This document shows positions 10,225 through 19,342 of a DNA stretch of 64,000 nucleotides, piece after piece. Positions within the stretch are counted from its first letter, which is position 1. Every line of letters begins with the position of its first letter. The translations under genes and the position numbers were made by a program. Location of the stretch: contig JAIOPP010000142.1 of NCBI GenBank assembly GCA_021413845.1, forward strand, positions 1-64,000. Reading direction: 5' to 3'. Under the pieces are notes generated by a model. The model worked only from the letters and a program-made list of their open reading frames with translations. It was not told the origin of the DNA and ran no database searches. This DNA comes from Planctomycetia bacterium (GTDB lineage: Bacteria; Planctomycetota; Planctomycetia; Pirellulales; PNKZ01).

Positions 10225-10443
10225 TTTGGCTGATTTTCGACGCCGCTCCGCGAGTCGAAAATGGTTTGTCGCAAGAAAAGATTCGGAATTTAATCGGTTA
10301 AGAGTCGGATGGTTTCGTAGCTCAGCTGTATTTGAACTAACGCAGAATCTGAAATAACGAAGTCATGAACCTGGAAGTCTGTGGGGTAACCGGCGGCCTG
10401 TCCGCCAAGTCCCTGTAGGCAAAGATCACGCAAGGCAACGACG
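10225..10443. other. 219-base spacer between rpsJ and rplC
   Basis: No open reading frame is supported here. It holds a GGCGG/CCGCC hairpin (about 10391-10405) and an AGCTCAGCT palindrome at 10320. A short tRNA D-arm-like string occurs but no tRNA can be folded. Such a long gap inside an S10 operon is unusual and may hold RNA regulation. Confidence 0.4.
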
Positions 10444-11130
10444 ATGGCTATTGGACTACTCGGCCGCAAGGTCGGGATGACGCAAGTATTTGGACCCGCC
10501 GGAGAGGCGGTTTCCGTGACGGTGATCGAAGCCGGTCCCTGTCACGTGCTTCAATTGCGCTCGAAAGATCGCGATGGATATGAAGCGGTCCAGCTTGGTT
10601 TTGAAGACAAGCCGCGTCGGTTGGCCGCTCGTAGTGAGCGTGGTCATGTTGCGAAGCTCGAAAGCAAGCGGTCGAAAAAGCTCTCCGCCGGCGGCGTCGA
10701 GCTGGAAGGTAAGGCCGGCTGCGAGCCGCAACGCTTCATCCGCGAGATCGATCTCGACGGCGAGCATAAGGTCGGCGACAAGCTGACCGTATCCGTTTTC
10801 GGCGCCGTTAAGGCCGTCGATGTCACCGGCATCACCAAGGGTCGCGGCACCTCGGGCGTGATGCGTCGCCACAACTTCAAGGGCCAGCGTGCTACGCACG
10901 GCGTAAAGAAAGTGCATCGCCATGGCGGTTCGACCGGTAACAACACTTGGCCGGCCCGCGTTTGGAAGGGAAAGAAGATGGCCGGTCGCTACGGTGCCGA
11001 GCAAAGCACCATGCGCAACATCAAGGTCGTCCGTGTCGACGAAGAGAATAATCTCTTGCTTGTCCACGGCGCCGTTCCCGGCCCTGTCGGTGGTTATGTG
11101 CTGATTCGCGGCACGAATATGGTTCGCTAG
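10444..11130 (+). CDS. rplC: 50S ribosomal protein L3
   Basis: Ribosomal protein L3, 228 residues, an early 23S rRNA assembly protein. It starts MAIGLLGRKVGMTQVF and contains the central extension HNFKGQRATHGVKKVHRHGG that reaches towards the peptidyl-transferase centre. The C-terminal half reads KMAGRYGAEQSTMRN and VPGPVGGYVLIRG. AAGG at 10432-10435 is the likely ribosome-binding site. rplD follows after 75 bases. Confidence 0.98.
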   Translation: MAIGLLGRKVGMTQVFGPAGEAVSVTVIEAGPCHVLQLRSKDRDGYEAVQLGFEDKPRRLAARSERGHVAKLESKRSKKLSAGGVELEGKAGCEPQRFIREIDLDGEHKVGDKLTVSVFGAVKAVDVTGITKGRGTSGVMRRHNFKGQRATHGVKKVHRHGGSTGNNTWPARVWKGKKMAGRYGAEQSTMRNIKVVRVDEENNLLLVHGAVPGPVGGYVLIRGTNMVR

Positions 11131-11205
11131 TTCGCTGTCGTAAGAGATTCAAAGACTTAAAAGAATTGTTCCTGCCGGTGTTCCGGCCGTATTGGGATCG
11201 AAGAA

Positions 11206-11844
11206 ATGGCTAGTTTGCCGATTTATAATCGCTCGGGCTCGCAAGTCGGTAGCTACGAGATCGACCCGACCGATCTCGCGCCGAGAATCAATAAGCAGTT
11301 GTTGCACGAAGTCGTCGTGATGTACCAAGCGAACAAGCGGTTCGGTACGGCGAAGACGAAGAGTCGTGCGGAAGTTGCCGGTTCGACGAAGAAGATGTAT
11401 CGCCAAAAGGGAACGGGCAACGCTCGTGCCGGTGGTCGTCGCAGTCCGGTTCGACGTGGTGGTGGTCACACGTTCGCCAAGCGTCCGCGCGACTGGTACT
11501 TCCGCTTGCCGCGTAAGGCCGTGCAGCTGGCGACTCGGATGGCATTTGCCTCGAAGATCATCAGCGAGCAGGTCGTAGTGATCGACGAGTTGAAGTTCGC
11601 CGCTCCGAAGACGAAGGAAATGTATTCGATCTTGAAGGCCTTGAAGTGCGACGGTGCGAGCTTGTTGGTGACGACTGCCGCTTACGACAAGCTGGTGTAT
11701 ATGAGCGCTCGCAACATCGACAAGGTTTCCGTGTTGCATGTCGCCGACTTGAATGCCTTGAGCATTCTTCAGCCACGTAAGTTGCTTGTGACGCGCGAAG
11801 CATTGGACGCGATCAAGCAGCGTGCGGCCGCGAAGTCGGCATAG
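11206..11844 (+). CDS. rplD: 50S ribosomal protein L4
   Basis: Ribosomal protein L4, 212 residues, lining the nascent peptide exit tunnel. The long tunnel loop includes KKMYRQKGTGNARAG and RRSPVRRGGGHTFAK, matching the family. It lacks any clear alteration in the macrolide-contact loop. It sits between rplC and rplW as in other S10 operons. Confidence 0.98.
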   Translation: MASLPIYNRSGSQVGSYEIDPTDLAPRINKQLLHEVVVMYQANKRFGTAKTKSRAEVAGSTKKMYRQKGTGNARAGGRRSPVRRGGGHTFAKRPRDWYFRLPRKAVQLATRMAFASKIISEQVVVIDELKFAAPKTKEMYSILKALKCDGASLLVTTAAYDKLVYMSARNIDKVSVLHVADLNALSILQPRKLLVTREALDAIKQRAAAKSA

Positions 11845-11942
11845 GCTGGGAAGTCGGCCAAGTGCCGATTGAAATAAGAGAGACGGTTTGCCGGGTGTGG
11901 TTGGTCGAGAAGATCTTAGGTTCGTGAGAAAGAGTTCGAGTC

Positions 11943-12251
11943 ATGACCGAAATTGCCGCAACATCGACCCTGCTTCGCGCTGATCAAGTGATCTTGCGTC
12001 CGCTGGTTACGGAAAAGGGCGTGCATCGCTCTTCCCGCTACAACGCTTACGCGTTCGAAGTAGCCAAGGCCGCGACGAAGATCGACATCCGCAAGGCCGT
12101 CGAAGAGTTGTTCAACGTGAAGGTGGTTCACGTTCATACGCAGAATCGTAAGGGAAAGCCGCGACGCAATCGCTTCAAGTCGACGCACACGCGCGACTGG
12201 AAGAAGGCGGTTGTGAAGTTGAGTCCCGAGCACCGAATCGAATTGTTCTAA
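11943..12251 (+). CDS. rplW: 50S ribosomal protein L23
   Basis: Ribosomal protein L23, 102 residues, at the tunnel exit where trigger factor and SRP dock. Core features are ILRPLVTEKGVHRS, YAFEVAKAATKIDIRKAVEELFNV (split here as a typical helix-strand stretch) and the basic loop NRKGKPRRNRFKSTHTRDWKK. The C terminus HRIELF is typical. The first eleven residues are a short non-conserved extension. Confidence 0.97.
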   Translation: MTEIAATSTLLRADQVILRPLVTEKGVHRSSRYNAYAFEVAKAATKIDIRKAVEELFNVKVVHVHTQNRKGKPRRNRFKSTHTRDWKKAVVKLSPEHRIELF

Positions 12252-12365
12252 GCAGTCGAGCGGTGTCGGGAAGCGAGTGTTCGTCGTCGGTTTTCGGTTG
12301 GGTTGGTTTCGGCAGGTCGGGCTTCGGTGCTCGAACGCCGCATAGAAATAGTAAAAGAGATCGTT

Positions 12366-13223
12366 ATGGGTATTCGTCGATATAAGCCGGTCACGCCAGG
12401 ACGCCGCGGCGCCACGGTCAGCGACTTCGCCGAGCTAACGCCGGGCGCGAAGCCTGAGCGGAAGTTGATGATCCGCAAGAAGATGAAGGGCGGCCGCAAT
12501 AACCAGGGCGTGATCACGTCGCGTCATCGTGGTGGTGGTCATAAGCGAAACACGCGGTTGATCGACTACCGCCGCAATAAAGACGGCATCGCCGCGAAGG
12601 TCGATTCGATCCAATACGATCCGAATCGTTCGGCACGCATCGCGTTGTTGTTCTATGTCGACGGTGAGAAGCGGTACATTATCGCTCCCGAAGGGTTGAA
12701 GGCCGGCGACGAAGTGATGAGCGGTGCCGATGCGGCTCCGACCGTGGGCAACTGCTTGCCGTTGAAGAATATTCCGATCGGCATGAAGATTCATGCCATC
12801 GAGTTGATGCCGGGCCGCGTTGCCGTGCTCTGCCGTTCGGCCGGGACCGGTGCGACGCTGGCCGCTCGCGACGGCGATTGGGCTCAGATCAATTTGCCGA
12901 GCGGTGAAATTCGCCGCGTGCCGGCCGCAGGCCGAGCAACGATCGGCATCGTCAGCAATGCCGACCACATGAACATCGTGATCGGCAAGGCCGGTCGCAA
13001 TCGCTGGAAGGGAATTCGTCCGACCAACCGTGGTACGGCGATGAATCCGATCGACCATCCGCACGGTGGTGGTGAAGGTCGTACGAAGGGTGGTCGTCAT
13101 CCGGTGAGTCGCGAAGGAAAGCTTGCGAAGGGTGGTCGCACGCGTAAGCCGCGGAAGCCATCGAACACTGCGATCGTTCGTCGTCGCAAGTCGCGCCGCT
13201 ACGGTCAATTGAAGATCAGCTAA
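12366..13223 (+). CDS. rplB: 50S ribosomal protein L2
   Basis: Ribosomal protein L2, 285 residues, needed for subunit association and peptidyl-transferase function. The open frame extends to 12303, but the family start is [14 protein letters not shown] at 12366. [19 protein letters not shown] and the conserved [19 protein letters not shown], with its catalytic-region histidine, are present. It ends with a basic [16 protein letters not shown] tail. Confidence 0.98.
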   Translation: MGIRRYKPVTPGRRGATVSDFAELTPGAKPERKLMIRKKMKGGRNNQGVITSRHRGGGHKRNTRLIDYRRNKDGIAAKVDSIQYDPNRSARIALLFYVDGEKRYIIAPEGLKAGDEVMSGADAAPTVGNCLPLKNIPIGMKIHAIELMPGRVAVLCRSAGTGATLAARDGDWAQINLPSGEIRRVPAAGRATIGIVSNADHMNIVIGKAGRNRWKGIRPTNRGTAMNPIDHPHGGGEGRTKGGRHPVSREGKLAKGGRTRKPRKPSNTAIVRRRKSRRYGQLKIS

Positions 13224-13303
13224 GACTGGTGCTTCGGTCGGCGATGGAATTAGTCGGAAGTTTTAAGACATAAGCTTTGAGATAACGGAAACGAGATTGC
13301 ACG

Positions 13304-13582
13304 ATGGGACGTTCATCCAAGAAGGGGCCGTTTGTCGACCCGAAGTTGTACTTCAAGGTCGATAAGCTCAACGAGCGCGGCATCAAAGAGCCTTTGAAGA
13401 CCTGGGCTCGTCGTTGCACGATCGTTCCGGAGTTCGTCGGGCACACGTTCATGGTGCACAACGGCAAGCAGCACGTGAAGGTTCTCGTCACCGAGGAAAT
13501 GGTCGGGCACAAGCTCGGCGAGTTTTCCCCGACGCGAACGTTCCGCGGCCACGGCGGCGTGAAGAAGGCAGAGCCTAAGTAG
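13304..13582 (+). CDS. rpsS: 30S ribosomal protein S19
   Basis: Ribosomal protein S19, 92 residues, in the 30S head near the A-site finger. The N terminus [15 protein letters not shown] and the [20 protein letters not shown] segment are family hallmarks, followed by [20 protein letters not shown]. Length is normal. rplV follows after 92 bases. Confidence 0.98.
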   Translation: MGRSSKKGPFVDPKLYFKVDKLNERGIKEPLKTWARRCTIVPEFVGHTFMVHNGKQHVKVLVTEEMVGHKLGEFSPTRTFRGHGGVKKAEPK

Positions 13583-13674
13583 GCTCGCCGGCAGATCGCT
13601 TAGATCTCGGTCTGAGTGTTGTGGTTAGTAAGAAACATTGCAGTTAAGCGGTTCGGTGGTTAAGGACGCATTTC

Positions 13675-14010
13675 ATGGCATACACGGCAACACACAAGCA
13701 CGCTCGCATCAGCGCCCGTAAGGTGCGCTCGCTCGCGAACTTGATTCGCGGCAAGCATGTCGACGAAGCGCAAGACATTCTCAAGTACATGCCCCATCGC
13801 GGCGCACGATTGCTGGAGAAGGTCTTGAAGAGCGCTTTGGGCAACGCGGAAGATCGTCGCGAGGCTAGCGTTCAGAACCTCGTGGTCGTCGATGCTCGCG
13901 TCGACGGCGGACCGATGTTCAAGCGGATCAAGCCGGTTTCGCGCGGCCAGGCCTACATGATCAAGCGTCGTTCGAGCCACATTCGCGTGTCGCTCGATAC
14001 GCTGAAGTAG
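13675..14010 (+). CDS. rplV: 50S ribosomal protein L22
   Basis: Ribosomal protein L22, 111 residues, whose beta-hairpin lines the exit tunnel. ARISARKVRSLANLIRGK and the C-terminal RRSSHIRVSLDTLK are typical; the hairpin reads RIKPVSRGQAYMIKRRSSH. No deletion of the macrolide-resistance type is evident. Confidence 0.97.
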   Translation: MAYTATHKHARISARKVRSLANLIRGKHVDEAQDILKYMPHRGARLLEKVLKSALGNAEDRREASVQNLVVVDARVDGGPMFKRIKPVSRGQAYMIKRRSSHIRVSLDTLK

Positions 14011-14077
14011 TCTTCGCGAAGTGATGTCGAAGTCGGGTCTTTGAGTTCAACAACAAGTTCAGCTTTCGGAATCGGTT

Positions 14078-14773
14078 ATGGGTCAAAAAGTCAATCCTAT
14101 CGCTTTCCGCACCGGTGTCATGATCGGGTGGAAGAGCCGTTGGTGCGCCTCGAAGAAGGAATTCGGCGCGCTGTTGTTGGAAGATTTCAAGATCCGGAAG
14201 TTCATCAAAGAGAAGTTCCGCAGCGCCGCGATTCCGAAGATCGAAATCGAACGGACGCGCGACGAAGTCAAAGTCATTTTGTTCACGGCCCGTCCCGGCG
14301 TGATCATCGGTCGTAAGGGTCAAGAAGTCGAACGCCTCCAGGCCGAACTGCAAGGTTTGGTCGGTCGCCGGATCAATATCAAGATCGAGGAAGTCGGCCG
14401 CCCGGAAATTCAAGCTCAGCTCGTTGCCGAAGACATCGCCGATCAGCTCGCGAAGCGGGCCAGCTTCCGCCGCACAATGAAGCGCTCCACCGATCAAACG
14501 ATGGAAGCGGGCGCAAAGGGTATCAAGATTCAATTGGCCGGTCGCTTAGGCGGCGCGGAAATGGCTCGTCGCGAGAAGCAAACCGCGGGTTCCATGCCGT
14601 TGTCGACGCTGCGGGCCAAGATCGATTACGGCTTCACGGAAGCCGTCACGCCGCAAGGTAATATCGGCGTTCAAGTGTGGGTTAACCAAGGTATGTACGA
14701 GGACGACGCCAATGGCGATGATGCCCAAGCGGGTCAAACATCGAAAAAGCCAAAGAGGACGTATAAAAGGTGA
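14078..14773 (+). CDS. rpsC: 30S ribosomal protein S3
   Basis: Ribosomal protein S3, 231 residues, at the mRNA entry tunnel with helicase activity. It starts MGQKVNPIAFRTGVMIGW, has the KH motif GVIIGRKGQEVERL and the GRLGGAEMARREK basic segment. The C-terminal tail, rich in D, Q and K after GVQVWVNQG, overlaps the start of rplP by 62 bases in a different frame. Confidence 0.98.
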   Translation: MGQKVNPIAFRTGVMIGWKSRWCASKKEFGALLLEDFKIRKFIKEKFRSAAIPKIEIERTRDEVKVILFTARPGVIIGRKGQEVERLQAELQGLVGRRINIKIEEVGRPEIQAQLVAEDIADQLAKRASFRRTMKRSTDQTMEAGAKGIKIQLAGRLGGAEMARREKQTAGSMPLSTLRAKIDYGFTEAVTPQGNIGVQVWVNQGMYEDDANGDDAQAGQTSKKPKRTYKR

Positions 14774-15128
14774 TGCCACCCGCGGTAACCGCGTGGTGTT
14801 CGGCGACTTTGGTCTTCAAGCGACTCAAGGTGGTTGGATCAGTGCGGCGACCATTGAAGCGGGTCGCATCAGTGCGCAGCAATATCTGCGCACCGAAGGC
14901 CGTTTGTACGTTCGGATTTTTCCGCATAAGTCGATTACGTCGATCCCGCTCGAAACCCGTATGGGTAAGGGCAAGGGAGAGCCGGATTATTGGGCAGCTG
15001 TGGTCAAGCCGGGAACCGTGTTGTACGAAATTTCGGGCGTGCCCGAGTCGGCAGCAAAGATGTGTTTCCGCCGCTTGGCTCACAAGATGCCGGTCGGGGT
15101 CTGCTTCGTTCGTCGCCGAACGATGTAG
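14712..15128 (+). CDS. rplP: 50S ribosomal protein L16
   Basis: Ribosomal protein L16, 138 residues, at the tRNA A/P-site of the large subunit. It starts MAMMPKRVKHRKSQRGR and contains GRLYVRIFPHKSIT and RMGKGKGEPDYWAAVVKPG. GAGGA at 14699-14703 is eight bases before ATG 14712, which favours this start over in-frame ATGs at 14718 and 14721. All three choices leave the gene starting inside rpsC. Confidence 0.96.
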   Translation: MAMMPKRVKHRKSQRGRIKGDATRGNRVVFGDFGLQATQGGWISAATIEAGRISAQQYLRTEGRLYVRIFPHKSITSIPLETRMGKGKGEPDYWAAVVKPGTVLYEISGVPESAAKMCFRRLAHKMPVGVCFVRRRTM

Positions 15129-15197
15129 TGTCTCGTCATGTAGATTGAGTTCGAATTAGTTAGCCTTGAAGCAGATAGCCTTGAAGGAAGTACGTCG

Positions 15198-15419
15198 ATG
15201 AAGGCCGCAGAACTACGTGAGATGAGCGACGAGCAATTGTCGCTGACGTTGAAAGAGACGACCGAAAACTTGTTTCGGTTGAAGATGAAGGCACAGACCG
15301 AGAAGCTCGAGTCTCCCAGCGAGCTGATGAAGCATCGTCGGTTGGCTGCCCGCATCCGAACCGTTTCGCATCAGCGAGCCACGGCCAAAGCCGCGGCGGC
15401 CAAGCCGGAATCGAAGTAA
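15198..15419 (+). CDS. rpmC: 50S ribosomal protein L29
   Basis: Ribosomal protein L29, 73 residues, a small two-helix protein near the tunnel exit. It starts MKAAELREMSDEQL, with ENLFRLKMKAQT and the RRLAARIRTV segment, and has an alanine/lysine-rich tail a little longer than usual. Its place between rplP and rpsQ is standard. Confidence 0.95.
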   Translation: MKAAELREMSDEQLSLTLKETTENLFRLKMKAQTEKLESPSELMKHRRLAARIRTVSHQRATAKAAAAKPESK

Positions 15420-15508
15420 GCCTTAAGGCCGAGCGCTTTAGGACCGTTGAAGTAAGTCACAGCAAAGTCATTAGTCGTAAAATCGAAGAGCGATAAGCGA
15501 AGTAAGCC

Positions 15509-15865
15509 ATGCCTAAACGTGTTGCCGTCGGGACCGTGATGACCGACAAAATGAGTAAGAGCCGTCGGGTCGAGATCCCGCGCGTCGTGCATCATCAGAA
15601 GTACGGCAAGATCATCCATCGCAAGACGGTCTGCCATATTCACGACGAGAACAACGAGTCGCACGTCGGCGACATGGTCGAGATCGTGGAATGCCCGCCG
15701 AAGTCGAAGCTGAAGCGCTGGCAGTTGGTGCGGATCCTTCGCAAGAGCACAATCGTCGACTTGGCCGCGATGCGAGCGGCCGAGAAGTCGATCGACGACC
15801 CAAGTCTGACCTCGGAAGGTAACGCCAAGGCGGACAGCACCGCGAAGTCGGAAGCCTCGAAGTAG
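15509..15865 (+). CDS. rpsQ: 30S ribosomal protein S17 with C-terminal extension
   Basis: Ribosomal protein S17, 118 residues, an early 16S rRNA-binding protein. The OB-fold core is GTVMTDKMSKSRRVEI, HHQKYGKIIHR and GDMVEIVECPP. The family is usually 80-90 residues, so about 30 extra C-terminal residues, rich in S, A, K and D, form a likely disordered tail. rplN follows after 137 bases, which include a GACGGA/TCCGTC hairpin at 15950-15965. Confidence 0.96.
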   Translation: MPKRVAVGTVMTDKMSKSRRVEIPRVVHHQKYGKIIHRKTVCHIHDENNESHVGDMVEIVECPPKSKLKRWQLVRILRKSTIVDLAAMRAAEKSIDDPSLTSEGNAKADSTAKSEASK

Positions 15866-16002
15866 ATTTTGTCGCAGCACGAATTTTCGATTCGATGACG
15901 TTTCGGGCGATCCCCGGATTCAAACACACAAGACGCAGCAGCCGATCGCGACGGACGTTTCCGTCAGGTCGCTTCGGCCGCAAGTAAGTTAGGTTTTCCG
16001 CT

Positions 16003-16371
16003 ATGATTCAAATGCAAACGCGCCTGACGGTCGCCGACAATACCGGCGCCAAAGAAGTCATGTGCATCAAGGTGTTGGGTGGCTCGCGTCGCCGCGTCGC
16101 TCGCTTGGGCGATATCGTGGTGTGCAGCGTGAAGAGCGTGATCGCGGGAAGTGAAATCAAGAAGGGGCAGGTCGTTAAGGGCGTAGTCGTTCGCATCAAG
16201 GCGCCGACGCGCCGGCTGGACGGCAGCTACGTTCGTTTCGACAGCAACGCTCTTGTTCTTATCGACAACGATAAGAACCCTCGCGGGACGCGCATCTTCG
16301 GTGCGGTCGCTCGCGAACTGCGTGACAAGAATTACATGAAGATCGTCAGCTTGGCCGGTGAGGTGGTGTGA
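16003..16371 (+). CDS. rplN: 50S ribosomal protein L14
   Basis: Ribosomal protein L14, 122 residues, at the subunit interface and the binding site of the silencing factor RsfS. It begins [19 protein letters not shown] and contains [14 protein letters not shown] and [15 protein letters not shown]. Length is standard. The stop overlaps the rplX start (ATGA at 16368-16371), implying translational coupling. Confidence 0.98.
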   Translation: MIQMQTRLTVADNTGAKEVMCIKVLGGSRRRVARLGDIVVCSVKSVIAGSEIKKGQVVKGVVVRIKAPTRRLDGSYVRFDSNALVLIDNDKNPRGTRIFGAVARELRDKNYMKIVSLAGEVV

Positions 16372-16718
16372 TGAAAATTAAAGTCGGTGATACCGTAAAA
16401 GTAATCGCTGGTGACGACAAAGGTCAGACCGGTAAGGTCAGTCGCGTTCTCCGCGACAAGAACCGCGTCGTCGTCGAAGGCGTAAGCAAGGTGTTCAAGC
16501 ACGTCAAGCGCAGCCAGAAGAACCCGCAAGGGGGCCGGCTCTCGATCGAAACGACGATCCATGCCTCGAACGTCATGCTGGTCAACCCGGCCGGTGAGAC
16601 GACTCGCGTCGGCTTCCGCAAGACGGCCGACGGCGGCAAAGAGCGGTTCGCTCGCAACGGCGGCGGTTCGCTCGGTGCGGTAACGAGCCCGAAGACGAAG
16701 TCGGCAGCGAAGAAGTAG
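16368..16718 (+). CDS. rplX: 50S ribosomal protein L24
   Basis: Ribosomal protein L24, 116 residues, an assembly initiator of the 50S subunit. The KOW motif is visible in [20 protein letters not shown]. The typical [20 protein letters not shown] block follows. The C terminus carries a short extra Gly/Ser/Lys tail. The gene overlaps rplN by four bases. Confidence 0.97.
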   Translation: MMKIKVGDTVKVIAGDDKGQTGKVSRVLRDKNRVVVEGVSKVFKHVKRSQKNPQGGRLSIETTIHASNVMLVNPAGETTRVGFRKTADGGKERFARNGGGSLGAVTSPKTKSAAKK

Positions 16719-16821
16719 CTCCGGACGCGGAGTAGTTTCGGAAGTGGAACGAAGACGCGTTGCGGAAATAGAAATAGTCGAGTGATCGCGAAGCATAAAT
16801 CAGTAAATTAGGTTGTTTGTC

Positions 16822-17463
16822 ATGGCCGCCAAGAGCACGAAAAAAGACGCGAAGAACGCCGAAGCCGCGGTGCCGGCAGATATGCCCGCGATTCCGCGCT
16901 TGCAAGAGCGTTACCAAAAGGAAGTCTTGCCGCACCTGGTCGAGAAGCTCGGCCGAACGAATCCGCATTCGTTGCCGAAGCTCACGAAGATCGTGGTCAG
17001 CATGGGCGTCGGCTCGGCAGTCACCGAGAAGAAGCACATGGAAGAGGCGTTGACCGCCATGCAGACGATCACCGGTCAGAAGCCGGCTCCCTGCAAGAGC
17101 AAGGTCGCGATCTCGAACTTCAAGCTTCGCGAAGGGCTCGACATCGGTTGCAAAGTCACGCTCCGCGGTCCGCGGATGTGGGAGTTCTTGGATCGTCTCG
17201 TGTCGATCGCACTCCCGCGTGTGCGCGACTTCCGCGGCTTGAATCCGAACGCCTTCGACGGCAACGGCAACTACAGCCTGGGCCTAACCGAACAATTGGT
17301 TTTCCCGGAACTGAATCCGGACAAGTACACCCGTCCGCAAGGCATGAACATCGCGTTCATCACGACGACCGACAGCAACGACGACTCGCGGGAAATGCTC
17401 CGAGCGTTGGGAATGCCGTTCCGAGTGGAAGAAACGACGGGTAAGAAGTCGCCGGCGGCGTAA
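16822..17463 (+). CDS. rplE: 50S ribosomal protein L5
   Basis: Ribosomal protein L5, 213 residues, binding 5S rRNA in the central protuberance. The start is placed at ATG 16822, nine bases after the TTAGG at 16808-16812, rather than the in-frame TTG at 16813. About 25 lysine/alanine-rich residues precede the family core RLQERYQKEVLPHLVEK. GQKPAPCKSKVAISNFKLRE and GNGNYSLGLTEQLVFPE are typical. Confidence 0.97.
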   Translation: MAAKSTKKDAKNAEAAVPADMPAIPRLQERYQKEVLPHLVEKLGRTNPHSLPKLTKIVVSMGVGSAVTEKKHMEEALTAMQTITGQKPAPCKSKVAISNFKLREGLDIGCKVTLRGPRMWEFLDRLVSIALPRVRDFRGLNPNAFDGNGNYSLGLTEQLVFPELNPDKYTRPQGMNIAFITTTDSNDDSREMLRALGMPFRVEETTGKKSPAA

Positions 17464-17502
17464 GCCGCGAGCATCGAGAATGTTTTAAAGACAGGTATCC
17501 GT

Positions 17503-17688
17503 ATGGCTAGTAAATCGAAAATTGCCAAGGCCAATCGAACGCCGAAGTTTTCCAGTCGGCGTGAATCGCGTTGCAAACTGTGCGGGCGACCCCGCGCAGT
17601 GTATCGCAAGTTTGGTTTGTGCCGCATTCATTTCCGCGAGTTGGCCGACAAAGGTCTGATTCCCGGTATGCGCAAAGCGAGCTGGTAA
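17503..17688 (+). CDS. rpsN: 30S ribosomal protein S14, zinc-type
   Basis: Ribosomal protein S14, 61 residues, the short zinc-binding type found in many Gram-positive and other bacteria. It ends with the family tail [11 protein letters not shown]. The zinc site is CKLC followed by CRIH: the fourth ligand, normally cysteine, is histidine. A C-C-C-H site can still bind zinc, but the change is unusual for this family. rpsH follows after 18 bases. Confidence 0.96.
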   Translation: MASKSKIAKANRTPKFSSRRESRCKLCGRPRAVYRKFGLCRIHFRELADKGLIPGMRKASW

Positions 17689-17706
17689 GAGGGATGAACA
17701 AGTAAG

Positions 17707-18102
17707 ATGATGACCGACCCTATCGCCGATATGTTGACGCGCATTCGCAATGCCGTGCGCGTTGAGCATCCTCACGTTGAAATGCCTCTTTCCAAAGTGA
17801 AAAAGGGCATGGCGGAAGTGCTTAAACGCGAAGGCTACAGTTGGGACTTCGAAGAAGTAGGTGAAGAGCCGCTCCGGCAACTTCGCTTGCATCTGAAGTA
17901 CGGCCCGAACGGCGAGCGCGTGATTCGCTTCATCAAGCGCATCAGCACTCCCGGCCACCGCGTTTACAGCCCGTTCCGCACGTTGCGGCCCGTGCTCAAC
18001 GGCCAAGGCATTAAAATTCTCAGCACCAGCCGAGGCGTCGTGAGCGATCGCGAAGCGCGGCAACGCCAACTCGGCGGCGAAGTGCTGTGCGAGTTGTACT
18101 AA
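17707..18102 (+). CDS. rpsH: 30S ribosomal protein S8
   Basis: Ribosomal protein S8, 131 residues, binding the central domain of 16S rRNA; in E. coli it represses the spc operon. It starts MMTDPIADMLTRIRNAV (ATG 17707, or 17710) and ends with the ILSTSRGVVSDREAR motif and GGEVLCELY. Length is standard. Confidence 0.98.
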   Translation: MMTDPIADMLTRIRNAVRVEHPHVEMPLSKVKKGMAEVLKREGYSWDFEEVGEEPLRQLRLHLKYGPNGERVIRFIKRISTPGHRVYSPFRTLRPVLNGQGIKILSTSRGVVSDREARQRQLGGEVLCELY

Positions 18103-18251
18103 GCTTGCGCAAGTAGGGCCGGTCTTAGGATCGGCGTTACGACCCGCTCTCGATAGCGACGACCCATTACGCGATATACAAGAATTCAATCACACAACGG
18201 TAGTCGTTCGCGGCGTCCTGCAGGCGAACCCGACGTGAAGGTAAGGTAACG

Positions 18252-18791
18252 ATGTCTCGGATCGGTAAGAAACCGGCGAAGATTCCCAACGGCTGCAAAG
18301 TCGTCGTCGATAACGGGATCGTACGGATCGAAGGACCCAAGGGTAAGTTGGAGCAAGGGCTCCGCCCGGAAGTCACGGTCAGCGTCGATGCCGGCAACGT
18401 CACGGTTGCCCGCACCGAGGAAACGCGGCAAGGTCGTGCGATGCACGGTCTGTATCGCGCCCTGATCGTGAACATGCTCAAGGGTGTGAGCGAAGGTTAC
18501 GTGAAGAAACTCGAAATCGTCGGCGTCGGATACTTGGCGGCTTTGGCCGGCAAGGTGCTGCAGATTCGGGCGGGCTTCGCCAACGAAATTCAGATGCCGA
18601 TCCCGACCGGCTTGAAGATCACCTGTCCGGACCAGAATCACATCATCATCGAAGGAATCGACAAGCAACTCGTCGGCCAATTCGCCGCGGAAGTTCGCTC
18701 GATTCGTAAGCCTGAGCCTTATAAGGGCAAGGGAATCCGCTACGATGGTGAAGTCGTCCGTCGCAAGGCCGGTAAGGCCGTATCGAAGTAA
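18252..18791 (+). CDS. rplF: 50S ribosomal protein L6
   Basis: Ribosomal protein L6, 179 residues, near the factor-binding centre. It starts MSRIGKKPAKIPNGCKV and contains GPKGKL, the KKLEIVGVGYLAAL strand and the C-terminal KPEPYKGKGIRYDGEVV motif. Length is standard. A 149-base spacer separates it from rpsH. Confidence 0.98.
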   Translation: MSRIGKKPAKIPNGCKVVVDNGIVRIEGPKGKLEQGLRPEVTVSVDAGNVTVARTEETRQGRAMHGLYRALIVNMLKGVSEGYVKKLEIVGVGYLAALAGKVLQIRAGFANEIQMPIPTGLKITCPDQNHIIIEGIDKQLVGQFAAEVRSIRKPEPYKGKGIRYDGEVVRRKAGKAVSK

Positions 18792-18872
18792 TGCGGCTTA
18801 ACTAAAGCCCTGCGATCATAAAACATCACGCCGATAGAAACAGTCCACCGACAGAATTGACGAGAAGTAGCC

Positions 18873-19235
18873 GTGAGCCAATCTAAAACGATCAACGTCC
18901 GACGCGAGCGCCGTGGGTTTCGCGTCCGCAATAAAATCAAACGTGTGACGACCCGTCCTCGTTTGAGCGTCTTTCGCAGCAATGCGAATATGTATGCCCA
19001 GATCATCGACGACGCCTCGGGCAAGACGCTCGTCGCGGCTTCGACGTTGGAGAAGGGTGTCGCCGGCGGCAAGGGTGGCAATAAAGACGCCGCCAAAGCG
19101 ATCGGCAAGACGATCGCCGAGCGGGCTCTTGCGGCAGGCATTAAGGAAGTCGCGTTCGATCGCGGCGATTACAAGTATCATGGTCGGGTCGCAGCGCTGG
19201 CCGAAGGGGCGCGCGAAGCCGGTTTGGCGTTCTAG
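18873..19235 (+). CDS. rplR: 50S ribosomal protein L18
   Basis: Ribosomal protein L18, 120 residues, which binds 5S rRNA. The start is GTG at 18873. [20 protein letters not shown], the [16 protein letters not shown] strand and the [20 protein letters not shown] end are all typical. rpsE follows after 107 bases. Confidence 0.97.
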   Translation: MSQSKTINVRRERRGFRVRNKIKRVTTRPRLSVFRSNANMYAQIIDDASGKTLVAASTLEKGVAGGKGGNKDAAKAIGKTIAERALAAGIKEVAFDRGDYKYHGRVAALAEGAREAGLAF

Positions 19236-19342
19236 TTCCGGTCGACAGGAATCGTACGCTGCGAAAAAAAGTGCGTAGCGCGATCCGTCGGTCGATAGTC
19301 CGAAGATTCAATAACCAGTTAGATTTATAGAGCGATGCGAGT

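Noticed and set aside
10317-10328. GTAGCTCAGCTG string, like a tRNA D-arm
   Set aside because: No acceptor stem, anticodon arm or T-loop can be folded around it, so it is not a tRNA gene.
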